Shown here: piece by piece, positions 50,843-59,396 of the stretch
Position numbering within the stretch: position 1 is the stretch's first letter
Layout: each line of letters opens with the position of its first letter
Assembly (NCBI GenBank): GCA_034519525.1
Contig: JAXHOJ010000039.1
Location: 1-64,000, forward strand
Origin: Gemmobacter sp034519525
Lineage (GTDB): Bacteria > Pseudomonadota > Alphaproteobacteria > Rhodobacterales > Rhodobacteraceae
Reading direction: 5' to 3'
Length of the DNA stretch: 64,000 nucleotides
Notes under the pieces: generated by a model
What the model was told of the DNA's origin: nothing
The model's input: the letters and a program-made list of their open reading frames with translations, nothing else
Databases searched by the model: none
Program-made: the position numbers and the translations under genes

Positions 50843-51673
50843 TCAGCCCTGCGGATAGAGCGCGGCGCGCAGTTCGGCGGCAGCGTCTGGGGTGCGCGGG
50901 CCAAAGCCCAGCAGTTTCAGCCCGTCCATGCGCAGGATCGCGCCCGATTGCGCGGCAGGGCTGGCGGCCAGCGCGGGCAGGGCCAGCACATCGGCATCGG
51001 AAATCGCCATATCGCCTTCGCGCGCCATCATCAGGATGGCATCGGGGGCGGCGGCCAGAATCGCCTCATCCGTCATCGGCTTGTAGCCCTGAAAGCCGGT
51101 TGCGGCATTCACCCCGCCCGCCAGCGCGATGATGGCTTCGGCCGATGAGCCTTCGCCCCCCGCCATCACCCGGCCGCCCTGCAGCGACAGGATGAACAGC
51201 ACGCGCTTCTTTTGGGCCACTGCATCGGCGGCACTGCGGGCCTCGGCCAGACCGGCGGTCACCTGCGCCGCCAGCGTTTCCGCCTGCGCCGCGCGCCCCA
51301 GCGCCGCGCCGATCACGGTGATCTTCTGCGCGATGCCATCGGGGGCGAAACTGTCGGGCACGGTGACGTAATCCACGCCCGAGGCTTTCAGCACCTCCAC
51401 CGTTTCCACCGGGCCTGCGCCCGCTTCGGCCAGGATCAGATCAGGGTTCACCGACAGCACGCCTTCGGGCGACAGCGCCCGCACATAGCCCACATCGGGC
51501 AATGCCGTCAGGCTTTCGGGAAAGCTGGTGGTGCTGTCCCGCGCCACCAGCAGATCAGCGGCACCCAGGGCCGCCGCGATCTCGGCCACGGTGCCGCCCA
51601 GCGCCACCACCCGCGCCGGTTCCGCCCAGGCGGGCGCAGCCAGAAGCGACAGAACCAGTGCGGCGCGGATCAT
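50843..51673 (-). CDS. hmuT: Periplasmic hemin-binding protein HmuT
   Basis: 276 residues. Signal peptide (1-17, cleavage near APAWA-EPAR). The mature protein is a cluster A-II binding protein with VVALGGTVAEIAAALGAADLLVARDSTTSFPESL, GYVRALSPEGVLSVNPDLILA and GGEGSSAEAIIALAGGVNAATGFQGYKPMTDE. Binds heme for HmuUV. Overlaps hmuS stop by 4 bp. Confidence 0.93.
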   Translation of the reverse strand: MIRAALVLSLLAAPAWAEPARVVALGGTVAEIAAALGAADLLVARDSTTSFPESLTALPDVGYVRALSPEGVLSVNPDLILAEAGAGPVETVEVLKASGVDYVTVPDSFAPDGIAQKITVIGAALGRAAQAETLAAQVTAGLAEARSAADAVAQKKRVLFILSLQGGRVMAGGEGSSAEAIIALAGGVNAATGFQGYKPMTDEAILAAAPDAILMMAREGDMAISDADVLALPALAASPAAQSGAILRMDGLKLLGFGPRTPDAAAELRAALYPQG

Positions 51674-52716
51674 GCCTCTACCCCCGGCAGGGCGGCGGCC
51701 ATCGCGTTCCAGGCATCGGGCGGCGTGTCCTTGCGATAGGGGAAGATCTGCAGGATCAGATTGCCGTCCTTGTCGAAGCCTTCAACCGACACTGCATCGC
51801 CGGTGCGCGTGGGTTTCGTCACCCACCAGACCTCGGCAATATGGTCGGTGCGCAGATGCAGGTTGAAGCGCGGGTCCATGATGTTGAACCACGGCCCCAT
51901 CATCATGGTCTTTTCCACCCTGCCGCCATGGATCTGGATGCAGCCCATGTTGCCCACGAAGATCATCACCGGGATGGCATCGGTCGCCGCAGCCTCCAGC
52001 GCCTGCACCACGGCGCCGGGCGCCAGCTGCCGCACGAAAGGCGCACCCGCCACGCGATAGGCGCCCAGGCGGTTCATCTTCAGCTTATGCACCAGCGACA
52101 GGAACTGGTGGGTATCGGTCATCTTCTCCCAGCCCTCGCGCAGTTCCGCCGCGCGGGCGGGATCGGCCTTGGCAGGCGTGGCATCGGGGCGCGGCGTGGG
52201 GGCCAGCACCGGCGCGCTGTCCAGCGCCAGTTCGGCCACCAGCGCATCAAAGGCCGCCACATCGGATGTGGCGCGCAGGTGGATCTTGTGCACCGCATCG
52301 CCATGCGCATCAAAGATCTGGATGCTGCGCTTGGTGGTGCCTTCGGCAGTATCTTCCACCACGGCAAAGGCGTGTTTCCACTGCGCGGGGAAGATGCGCA
52401 GATCAATCTCGGTGCCCAGCACCATCGCGGCATGGGGGCCTGCGTGATAGGGTTCATAGACCCCCACCCGTTCATGCACGCAGCTGTCATTGCGGGTCAG
52501 CGCCATGATCTCGCCCAGCCTGCCCACCAGCGGCCCAAGCCGGTCCGGGGCGGCATCGATCGCCGTCGCGCCATGGCCCTGATGGGCGGCAACCAGCTCT
52601 GCCTCGGTCACACCGATAGAGGCGGCAAAGTCGCGCGCCCGGGCTTTGGGGGTTTCGATGCGCAGGCGGCGGATTTCGGCAGGGTCCGGGCGGTGCAGGG
52701 ATGTGGTATCGGCCAT
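51670..52716 (-). CDS. hmuS: Hemin-degrading factor HmuS (ChuS-like)
   Basis: 348 residues made of two repeated heme-binding halves, as in HmuS/ChuS. N-half features include VTEAELVAAHQGHGA and TRNDSCVHERVGVYEPYH; C-half features include VGNMGCIQIHGGRVEKTMMMGPWFNIMDPRFNLHLRTDHIAEVWWVTKPT. Degrades or transfers imported heme in the cytoplasm. The ATG at 52716 has a GAGGAAG site; longer in-frame extensions are not conserved. First gene of the seven-gene operon. Confidence 0.93.
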   Translation of the reverse strand: MADTTSLHRPDPAEIRRLRIETPKARARDFAASIGVTEAELVAAHQGHGATAIDAAPDRLGPLVGRLGEIMALTRNDSCVHERVGVYEPYHAGPHAAMVLGTEIDLRIFPAQWKHAFAVVEDTAEGTTKRSIQIFDAHGDAVHKIHLRATSDVAAFDALVAELALDSAPVLAPTPRPDATPAKADPARAAELREGWEKMTDTHQFLSLVHKLKMNRLGAYRVAGAPFVRQLAPGAVVQALEAAATDAIPVMIFVGNMGCIQIHGGRVEKTMMMGPWFNIMDPRFNLHLRTDHIAEVWWVTKPTRTGDAVSVEGFDKDGNLILQIFPYRKDTPPDAWNAMAAALPGVEA

Positions 52717-52793
52717 GGGCTTCCTCATGCGGCTGGGCGGGAGGCGCTTGATCTGGCGTGCCCGGAGCCGGGCTGGCTGCTTGCGCGGAATCT

Positions 52794-52845
52794 TGACTGT
52801 AATAGTCGGGATCACTAACCCCTGTTTCCTGACTTATCAAGTCGG
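52794..52845 (-). promoter_or_regulatory. Duplicated operator upstream of hmuS
   Basis: Two copies of TGACT-N5-AGTCGG at 52794-52809 and 52830-52845, 36 bp apart, each with GACT/AGTC dyad symmetry. They sit 78-130 bp before hmuS, where iron-dependent repression of heme uptake is expected. They resemble, from memory, the iron-responsive box reported for Rhodobacterales; that identity is unverified. Confidence 0.62.
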
Positions 52846-53183
52846 AAATGCCACGCCGCCATGATGCTGCCGCGCCAGAGGCGGCTTGCAGCAGTTCTGT
52901 TCAGGGAAGGTGCAGGCAAAAGCCGAAATCGCGCGATTTGGGGGCTGGATCGGGTGGGGTGCTGGCTTTGAAAGCTTGCTGCCTGCCGTCTGGCTGCCGT
53001 CGCGGATGCGCAATCTGTCTTTCGACATTGGCTGTGGCGATGCAATCGCCTGCTGAAATCCGTTTAGAGATTCGCCATGAACATGTCAAATTATTCTTTG
53101 CAATCAAATAGTTGACTTTTTCTATAGGGTATCGTGCGGCAAGTGTTTCTCTCGGAAATCGCCCCCCCCGGCCTGCGAAATAG
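52846..53183. other. Intergenic region without a supported gene
   Basis: About 340 bp between the hmuS operator and the terminator of the repeat-protein gene. It includes a locally AT-rich stretch (about 53075-53130). Short frames here give no family-like protein. The heme receptor gene often found at this position is absent. Confidence 0.5.
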
Positions 53184-53213
53184 AAAAAGGGGGCGGTGAC
53201 CGCCCCCTTTTGT
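53184..53213 (-). terminator. Terminator after the RTX repeat protein gene
   Basis: AAAAGGGGGCGG and CCGCCCCCTTTT arms around TGA, 16 bp beyond the stop at 53229. Confidence 0.85.
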
Positions 53214-53228
53214 CTTCGCCTGTTCAGA

Positions 53229-56105
53229 TCAGATGAAATCGAACATATTGCCGCGCAGATCGTTTTCCTCGAACCCTTCCAGCAGGATACGGTTGTTGCC
53301 GATCACGATCAGCGTATCCAGCCCGCCATTGGCCTGCCGGGTATCCAGCGCATTGAACGACAGGCCGCGGCCCGACAGATCAATGATATCCGCGCCGGTG
53401 CGGAAATCACTGATGACATCGCGGCCAAAGGCCCCGGAAAAGACAAAGCGATCCACCCCCGCCCCGCCTGACATCGTATCATTGCCGAAGCCGCCGTTCA
53501 GAACGTCATTGCCTGCCGCGCCGCGCAGCACATCCGCGCCGCCACCGCCCTGCAGCTGGTCATTGCCGCCCTGGCCGTTCAGCGTGTCATTGCCGTTATT
53601 GCCGCGCAGATCGTCATTGCCCAGCCCGCCATTCAGCACATCAAGCCCGCCGCCACCGATCAGCACATCGGCCCCGCCGCCGCCATCCAGCGTGTCATTC
53701 GCGGCGCCACCGTCCAGCGTGTCATTGCCGCCCGCGCCGCGCAGCGTATCATTGCCGCCATTGCCCAGCAGCCGGTCATTCCCGGTGCCGCCGTTCAGCA
53801 GATCGCGCCCGGCGCCGCCGCGCAGCACATCATTGCCCGCCAGCCCGTTCAGCACATCGTCGCCGCCCAGCCCGCCCAGCGTATCGGGGCCATCCGTGCC
53901 GGTCAGCGTGTCATTGCCAGGCGACGGATCCTGCAGATTGCGGATATTGACCGTGAAGGTCCGCGTCTGGGTGCCGCCTGCGCCGTCATCCACCTCGACC
54001 GTCACCTGATGCGAGGTGGCGGTTTCGAAATCCAGCGCGCCTGCCACAACCAGCTGATTGCCGCTGATGGCAAAGCGCCCGCCGGCATCATCGGTCAGCG
54101 TGAAGCTCAGGCTGTCGCCATCGGGATCATTGGCCGCAAGGCTGCCGACCACCGTGCCCGCTGCCGAATTCTCGTTCACGCTGTTGCCCGTCAGCGCAAG
54201 TCCGGTGGGCAGTTCGTTCACATCGCTGACGGCAATCACGAAGGTCTGGCTGGTGATGCCACCCGCGCCATCGCTGACCTGTACCGTCACCTGATGCGAG
54301 GCGGTGGCCTCAAAGTTCAGCCCCCCCGCCACCACCAGCTGATTGCCGTTGATCGCAAACCGCCCGCCTGCATTGTCGGTCAGGGTAAAGCTCAGCGGGT
54401 TGCCTTCGGGATCGCTGGCCGACAGCGTGCCCACGATGGCCCCCACCGCCGAATTTTCGGCAATGGTGCTGGAAGACAGGCTGAGGGCTTCCGGGGCTTC
54501 GTTCACATTGGTCACGGTGATGGTGAAGGTCTGGCTGCTGGTGCCGCCCGCGCCATCGCTCACCTGAACCGTCACCTGATGGCTGCCCGCCGCTTCAAAG
54601 TTCAGGCCCCCCGCCACCACCAGCTGATTGCCGTTGATGGCAAACCGCCCGCCTGCACTGTCGCTCAGCGAAAAGCTCAGCGCGTCATCATCGGGGTCAA
54701 GCGCCGAAAGCGTGCCGACAACCGTGCCATTGGCAGAGTTTTCGGCCACGGTTGCGCCAGACAGGGTCGGCGCATCCGGTGCGCCGTTGATATCCAGCAC
54801 ATCCAGGATCAGCGCACCGCTGCCGGTATTGCCCGGCCCGATATCGCTGACGATCTTTGTGCCCGCCGCCGTGCCATCCGTCACCCACAGCTCGGCGCCA
54901 TTGGCGGATGTGGTGGCGACGAAATACACCAGATCGCCCACGGTGGTCATCTGGCTGGGGCTGGAGCCGCCAGCGCCGGGTTCGATATCCATCACCAGCG
55001 TGGTGCCGGTTGCCGTGCCGTCAGAAACCCAGAGCTCGTTCCCCAGCGCGCCGTTATTGGCCAGGAAAACCACCCTGCCGCTATCCCCCAGCGCCGCAGT
55101 GAAGCCCGCTGAATTGACCGTGCCGCTTGTCGCACCGTTGAAGTTGATCACCTGCTTGGTGCCGGCCGATGTGCCATCGGTCACCCAAAGCTCGGTGCCT
55201 TCGCCGGCCGTGAAGGCATTGAAGAACAGGTTTTCACCGCTGGACACGAAATTGCCGGCAAAAGAGCTGGCCGCGCCGGCGTTGATATCCTTGACAAGCT
55301 GGGTGCCGCCCTCGGTGCCATCTGTGCGCCAAAGCTCGGCACCATTGGCAGCGGTGGATGCGTTGAAATACACGATGCCATCATGCAGCGTCAGGCTGTT
55401 CGGGCTGGAACTGCCCGCGCCACTGAAAATGTCTTTCAGCAGAACGGTGCCATCCGCCGTGCCATCCGTCACCCAAAGCTCAAACCCGTTGGTGGCATTA
55501 TTGGCCGAAAACAGCGCCACATTGCCATAGGTCAACATGCCGCCGGGCGAGGAACTGCCGGGCCCGGGATTGATGTCTTTCAGCAGCTGGGTGCCGAATT
55601 CGGTGCCATCACTGATCCACAGCTCGCTTCCCGATCCGGTCGAGGCGTTGAACAGCAGCTTGCCGTTCAGATCCGCCATCGGGATCGGGAAGGAATTGCC
55701 CGCCCCGGCCACGATATCCCGCACCAGCCTTGTGCCCGCCGTTGTGCCATCGGTCACCCACAGCTCAAAGCCCGCAGCGGGCGTTGTCGCCAGAAAATAG
55801 GCCTGGTTGCCGACGGTCAGCAGCTGCTGCGGGAAAGAGCCGCTCACACCGAAATTGATATCGGCCAGCAGCTGGGTGCCCGGGCCGGTGCCATCGGTGA
55901 TGAACAGTTCCGATCCGACGACGCCATTGCTGGATTCATAGATCATCTGGCCGTTCAGGATCGTGCTTGCAAAGGTGCTGAAACTCGACGCTGCCCCGGG
56001 GTTGAGGTCGGTCACGATCGAGGCGGTTGTTCCATTTGTATCTGCGCTGAACAGCTCTACCCCGAGCGTTCCATTCGTTGCGGCAAAGAGGATTCTGTGA
56101 GTCAT
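53229..56105 (-). CDS. Large secreted protein: ELWxTDGT repeats, cadherin-like repeats, RTX repeats
   Basis: 958 residues. Residues 1 to about 425 hold nine repeats of about 45-50 residues with the motif ELW(V/I)(T/S)DGTxxGTxLVxDIxxGxxSSxP, suggesting a beta-propeller-like array. Three nearly identical 95-residue cadherin-like units follow (each with VAENSA-type start, DPDGD and a VTVQVSDGAGG strand). Sixteen consecutive RTX nonapeptides (GGxGxDxLx) end in a type I secretion C-terminus (FRTGADIIDLSGRG..., last residues DFI). No N-terminal signal peptide, as expected for type I export. RTX repeats bind calcium outside the cell. Likely an adhesin or surface-layer protein. No ABC/MFP exporter genes are in the window. 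Confidence 0.88.
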   Translation of the reverse strand: MTHRILFAATNGTLGVELFSADTNGTTASIVTDLNPGAASSFSTFASTILNGQMIYESSNGVVGSELFITDGTGPGTQLLADINFGVSGSFPQQLLTVGNQAYFLATTPAAGFELWVTDGTTAGTRLVRDIVAGAGNSFPIPMADLNGKLLFNASTGSGSELWISDGTEFGTQLLKDINPGPGSSSPGGMLTYGNVALFSANNATNGFELWVTDGTADGTVLLKDIFSGAGSSSPNSLTLHDGIVYFNASTAANGAELWRTDGTEGGTQLVKDINAGAASSFAGNFVSSGENLFFNAFTAGEGTELWVTDGTSAGTKQVINFNGATSGTVNSAGFTAALGDSGRVVFLANNGALGNELWVSDGTATGTTLVMDIEPGAGGSSPSQMTTVGDLVYFVATTSANGAELWVTDGTAAGTKIVSDIGPGNTGSGALILDVLDINGAPDAPTLSGATVAENSANGTVVGTLSALDPDDDALSFSLSDSAGGRFAINGNQLVVAGGLNFEAAGSHQVTVQVSDGAGGTSSQTFTITVTNVNEAPEALSLSSSTIAENSAVGAIVGTLSASDPEGNPLSFTLTDNAGGRFAINGNQLVVAGGLNFEATASHQVTVQVSDGAGGITSQTFVIAVSDVNELPTGLALTGNSVNENSAAGTVVGSLAANDPDGDSLSFTLTDDAGGRFAISGNQLVVAGALDFETATSHQVTVEVDDGAGGTQTRTFTVNIRNLQDPSPGNDTLTGTDGPDTLGGLGGDDVLNGLAGNDVLRGGAGRDLLNGGTGNDRLLGNGGNDTLRGAGGNDTLDGGAANDTLDGGGGADVLIGGGGLDVLNGGLGNDDLRGNNGNDTLNGQGGNDQLQGGGGADVLRGAAGNDVLNGGFGNDTMSGGAGVDRFVFSGAFGRDVISDFRTGADIIDLSGRGLSFNALDTRQANGGLDTLIVIGNNRILLEGFEENDLRGNMFDFI
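53940..54795 (-). repeat. Three tandem 285-bp repeats encoding the cadherin-like units
   Basis: The marker CACCTGATG recurs at 54003, 54288 and 54573, exactly 285 bp apart (95 codons), and neighbouring sequence is strongly conserved at DNA level. Recent internal duplication; copy number may vary between strains or be mis-assembled. Confidence 0.8.
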
Positions 56106-56130
56106 GTTCCATGCCTTCAATTAAACTAAG

Positions 56131-56554
56131 AATGTGGGAAGAATGACACAGGTTGCCCTTGGGTCAACTTTATTCAGCCTGATTCGCCGGGCCTGACCCC
56201 AGCGCAAGCGCTATATCCACCGTCAGGGCCGGAACTTGCGGGCGATCCTCAGATGCGGCGATCCGGATCGGCGGCTGCGGCCCCGGCAGGGGGCGGAAAA
56301 GGGCAAGATCCCGGGGCGCGCGGCTGTTTTCCCCCTGTTGATTCGGTTTTTTCGGCGCGGAATATGCCCGGATCAGGCCCGCGCAAGGCAGGGGCGCATC
56401 CATCCATCGCCCTGATCCGGGCGGCGCAGGCAGGCTTTTGCCCTGAAATGCACATTGCGCATGATATTTTGCCCGCGCCGATATTTCGCGTAACGATCCC
56501 GCAGCGCGATGCCCTTGCCCGCCGCAAAACCCGTCATGCGTGTCAGGAAGGAAC
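56131..56554. other. Intergenic region without a supported gene
   Basis: About 420 bp upstream of the repeat-protein gene. The first 40 bp are AT-rich and may hold its promoter. A minus-strand open frame crosses the tRNA and looks spurious. Nothing else recognisable. Confidence 0.5.
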
Positions 56555-56630
56555 TGGTGGGCCGTGACGGACTCGAACCGCCGACATTCTCGGTGTAAAC
56601 GAGACGCTCTACCAACTGAGCTAACAGCCC
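56555..56630 (-). tRNA. tRNA-Val (UAC)
   Basis: 76 nt with encoded CCA. The acceptor stem GGGCTGT pairs with ACGGCCC. The D arm is GCTCAGTTGGTAGAGC. The anticodon stem TCTCG/CGAGA encloses TTTACAC with anticodon TAC. The T arm is GGCGG-TTCGAGT-CCGTC. All arms close with only G-U wobbles. Confidence 0.95.
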
Positions 56631-56801
56631 CCGCGCTTCCCCTAACGGATCGGTCCGGGCTGTGCAAGCCCCGCGCAGGCGGAACTGCCGCAGCGCTTCT
56701 GGGGCGCGGGCGGCAAATGTCGTCAGAACGCAACATTACCGTCGCCTTGCAGATAATAATCTGTGGCAAACGCCGCAGGGTAGCAGCCCAGACGGTGGCG
56801 T

Positions 56802-57617
56802 ATGGAACATCTTTCATCCGATCAGCTTGCCCGCGCCACCGCCCTTCCCCTTGCGGCGGGCGATCCGGCGGTTTCCATCATCGTGCCCCTGCGGGACGAG
56901 GCGCCGAACATCCGCGCGCTGGTGGCGGCCATTCACGAAAGCCTGCCGGGCAGCCACAGCTATGAAATCATCCTGGTCGATGACGCCTCACGCGATGACA
57001 CCCGGCAGATTGCGCTGGCCCTTGCGGCCGAGGCGCGGCGCGGCAATCTGCCGGATCTGCGGGTGATCGCGCATGACAGGGCGGGCGGGCAATCCGCGGC
57101 CGTTCATTCCGGCGTGCGCGCGGCGCGCGGGGCGGTGATCGCCACGCTGGATGGCGACGGGCAGAACCCGCCCTCCAACCTGCCCGCGCTGATCGGCCCC
57201 TTGCTGGCACCGGGGCGCGATCCGCAACTGGCACTGGTGGCCGGGCAAAGGGTGGGGCGTCAGGATACCCTGTCAAAGCGGCTGGCCTCGCGGTTTGCCA
57301 ATGCCCTGCGCGCGGCGGTGCTGCGGGACGGCACGCGCGATACCGGCTGCGGGTTGAAGGCCTTTGACCGCGCGGCCTATCTGGCGCTGCCCTATTTCGA
57401 CCATCAGCACCGCTTCCTTCCGGCGCTGTTTGCCCGCGATGGCTGGCAGATCACCCATGTCGACGTGACCCATGCCCCGCGTCTGGCGGGCCGGTCGAAA
57501 TACACCAACCTTCACCGCGCGCTGGTCGGGCTGACCGATCTGGCCGGCATGGCCTGGCTGATCCACCGCCGCAAACGCGCCCGCCCTGTCGAACTTTCCC
57601 TGCCGGAGACGATATGA
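56802..57617 (+). CDS. Polyprenyl-phosphate-type GT2 glycosyltransferase (DPM1/ArnC-like, no C-terminal membrane domain)
   Basis: 271 residues. SIIVPLRDEAPNIRALVAAI, IILVDDASRDDT, ATLDGDGQNPP and the acceptor-side RDTGCGLKAFDR follow the dolichol-phosphate mannosyltransferase/ArnC pattern, and APRLAGRSKYTNLHR is the usual late motif. It lacks the two C-terminal membrane helices of ArnC. It would load a sugar onto undecaprenyl phosphate as donor for the ArnT-like enzyme two genes downstream. Stop overlaps the next start (ATGA). Confidence 0.87.
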   Translation: MEHLSSDQLARATALPLAAGDPAVSIIVPLRDEAPNIRALVAAIHESLPGSHSYEIILVDDASRDDTRQIALALAAEARRGNLPDLRVIAHDRAGGQSAAVHSGVRAARGAVIATLDGDGQNPPSNLPALIGPLLAPGRDPQLALVAGQRVGRQDTLSKRLASRFANALRAAVLRDGTRDTGCGLKAFDRAAYLALPYFDHQHRFLPALFARDGWQITHVDVTHAPRLAGRSKYTNLHRALVGLTDLAGMAWLIHRRKRARPVELSLPETI

Positions 57618-57934
57618 CCCGCGAAGCGATCTGGGCCGCCCTGCATGTCACCAACTGGACCGAGTTCACCTGGGTCATGGTAGGGCTGGCCGGGCAGGTG
57701 ATGTTCACCATGCGCTTTCTGGTGCAATGGCTGGCCTCGGAACGGCAGCGCCGCTCTGTCATCCCGATTGCCTTCTGGTATTTTTCGCTGGCGGGCGGGC
57801 TGGTGCTGTTCTCCTATGCGCTGTGGCGCAAGGATCCGGTGTTCATCATCGGGCAATCCACCGGGCTGGTGATCTATCTGCGCAATCTTTGGCTGATCCA
57901 TGTCGAAAAGCATCAGCTGGCCCGCGCGGCCTGA
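57614..57934 (+). CDS. LAB_N-domain (lipid-A-disaccharide synthase N-terminal-like) small membrane protein
   Basis: 106 residues with three helices. WVMVGLAGQVMFTMRFLVQWLASERQRRSVIPIAFWYFSLAGGLVLFSYALWRKDPVFIIGQSTGLVIYLRNL is the LAB_N domain in isolation. Such stand-alone proteins sit between GT2 and GT39 genes in many proteobacteria and may assist flipping or handling of the lipid-linked sugar. Overlaps both neighbours (4 bp and 35 bp). Confidence 0.88.
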   Translation: MTREAIWAALHVTNWTEFTWVMVGLAGQVMFTMRFLVQWLASERQRRSVIPIAFWYFSLAGGLVLFSYALWRKDPVFIIGQSTGLVIYLRNLWLIHVEKHQLARAA

Positions 57935-59396
57935 GGCCCGCAGCCGGGGCGCCACCCTTGCCCTTGCGGCGCTTGTGTTGCTCACCGGCTGGCGGATCGC
58001 CTGGCTGGTGGTCGATCCGTCAGAGCTTTATGTGGACGAGGCGCAATACTGGTTCTGGGGCACCGAGCTGGCCTTTGGCGCCTATTCCAAGCCGCCGCTG
58101 ATCGGCTGGCTGATCCGTGCCGCGACCGAGCTGCTGGGCCAGACCACCTTTGCCGTGCGTGTGGCCGCGCCGCTGCTGCACGGGCTGACCGCCATGCTGG
58201 TTCTGCTGCTGGCGCAGCGCTTGCTGGGGCGGGGGGCTGCGGTCTTTGCCGCGCTGTCCTATGCCAGTCTGCCCGCCGTGGCGCTGGGTTCGGCGATGAT
58301 TTCCACCGATACGCCGCTGCTCTTGTGCATCGCCGCTGCCCTGCTGCTGCTGCACGAACTGGCGCGACGCGGGCAGATCTGGCGCGCCTCGCCGCGGATG
58401 GCGGCTGCACTGGGCTGCGTGATCGGCCTCGGCTTCCTGTCGAAATATGCCATGATCTATGCGGTGGCGGGCATGTGTGCCGCGGCGATCGTGCACCGCA
58501 GCTGGCGCATCCGCCGTGCCGATCTGGCCGTGGCGGCGCTGGTGGCGCTGGCGGTTCTGGCGCCGAACCTGTGGTGGAACGCCAGCCATGATTTTGTCAC
58601 TGCCCATCATCTGGCCGAGGATTCCGGCTGGCAGGGGCTGCGCCTTCACCCGATGCAGGCCCTGCGCTTCCTGTTGGAACAGTTCGCCGTCATGGGGCCG
58701 GTGCTGTTTGGCGCCTGGCTGCTGGCGCTGCTGACGCCTTGGCGCGATGACGGGCCGCTGCGCGGTCTGCTGGCGGCTTCGGCGGTGATCTTGGGCATCG
58801 TCACCCTGCAGGCGCTGACAGGCCGGGCGCTGGCCAACTGGGGCGTGGGCTTCGTGGTGCCGGGCGTGATCGTGGTGGCCGCGCGGCTGGACCGGGCGCC
58901 GCTGCTGCGCGGCCTGTCGCTGGTGCTGGCGCTGGCCGTCACACTGGCGCTGCCTGCGGTGCGGGTGCTGGGCACCGATTGGCGGCTGCCCGATGGCGCC
59001 CTGCTGCTGGAACGGTTTCAGGGCCGGGCGGTGGTATCGCACCGCGCCATCCGCTTTGCCCGCGATCACGGCGCCGCCATCCTTCTGGCCGCCGAACGCG
59101 ATCTGCTGGCCGATCTGGCATGGCAGCTGCGCTCAGAGGACGGGCCGCAGGTTCTGGCCGCCCCGGCCCCGGGCGGCGCCCCGCGCCATCACTGGGATCT
59201 GGTCCGCCCCTGGCATCCGCAGCCCGGCGCGCCGGTGGCGCTGCTGGCCAAGGCCGATGCCCCGCCCGCCTGCGCCAAAGGGCTTGCCCCCCTGCATAGC
59301 GAAAGCTGGACAGCCGGGCCGGGCTTTGCCGAAGGCCGCCGCTTCACCCTCAGTCTGCTGCCGCCCGGCTGCCTGACCCCGCGCGAGGAAAAATGA
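57900..59396 (+). CDS. ArnT-like glycosyltransferase (GT39/GT83 family)
   Basis: 498 residues. The first periplasmic loop has the catalytic acidic pair in DPSELYVDEAQYWFW, followed by FGAYSKPPLIGWLIR, and about eleven membrane helices continue (LSYASLPAVALGSAMISTDTPLL, LSKYAMIYA). These enzymes transfer a sugar from undecaprenyl phosphate to lipid A, core or protein on the periplasmic side. The start overlaps the LAB_N gene by 35 bp. The sugar could be 4-amino-arabinose, galacturonate or a hexose; the needed sugar genes are not in the window. Confidence 0.87.
   Translation: MSKSISWPARPEARSRGATLALAALVLLTGWRIAWLVVDPSELYVDEAQYWFWGTELAFGAYSKPPLIGWLIRAATELLGQTTFAVRVAAPLLHGLTAMLVLLLAQRLLGRGAAVFAALSYASLPAVALGSAMISTDTPLLLCIAAALLLLHELARRGQIWRASPRMAAALGCVIGLGFLSKYAMIYAVAGMCAAAIVHRSWRIRRADLAVAALVALAVLAPNLWWNASHDFVTAHHLAEDSGWQGLRLHPMQALRFLLEQFAVMGPVLFGAWLLALLTPWRDDGPLRGLLAASAVILGIVTLQALTGRALANWGVGFVVPGVIVVAARLDRAPLLRGLSLVLALAVTLALPAVRVLGTDWRLPDGALLLERFQGRAVVSHRAIRFARDHGAAILLAAERDLLADLAWQLRSEDGPQVLAAPAPGGAPRHHWDLVRPWHPQPGAPVALLAKADAPPACAKGLAPLHSESWTAGPGFAEGRRFTLSLLPPGCLTPREEK

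Noticed and set aside
49006..51132. 708-codon plus-strand open frame opposite hmuVUT
   Set aside because: Antisense to clear heme transporter genes; low-complexity Gln/Arg/Gly-rich translation.
53112..53140. TTGACT sequence in the AT-rich spacer as a housekeeping promoter
   Set aside because: No suitable -10 at 16-18 bp and no gene downstream on that strand.
56170..56817. 215-codon minus-strand open frame across the tRNA-Val region
   Set aside because: It runs through the tRNA and the upstream region of the GT2 gene and has no recognisable protein features.
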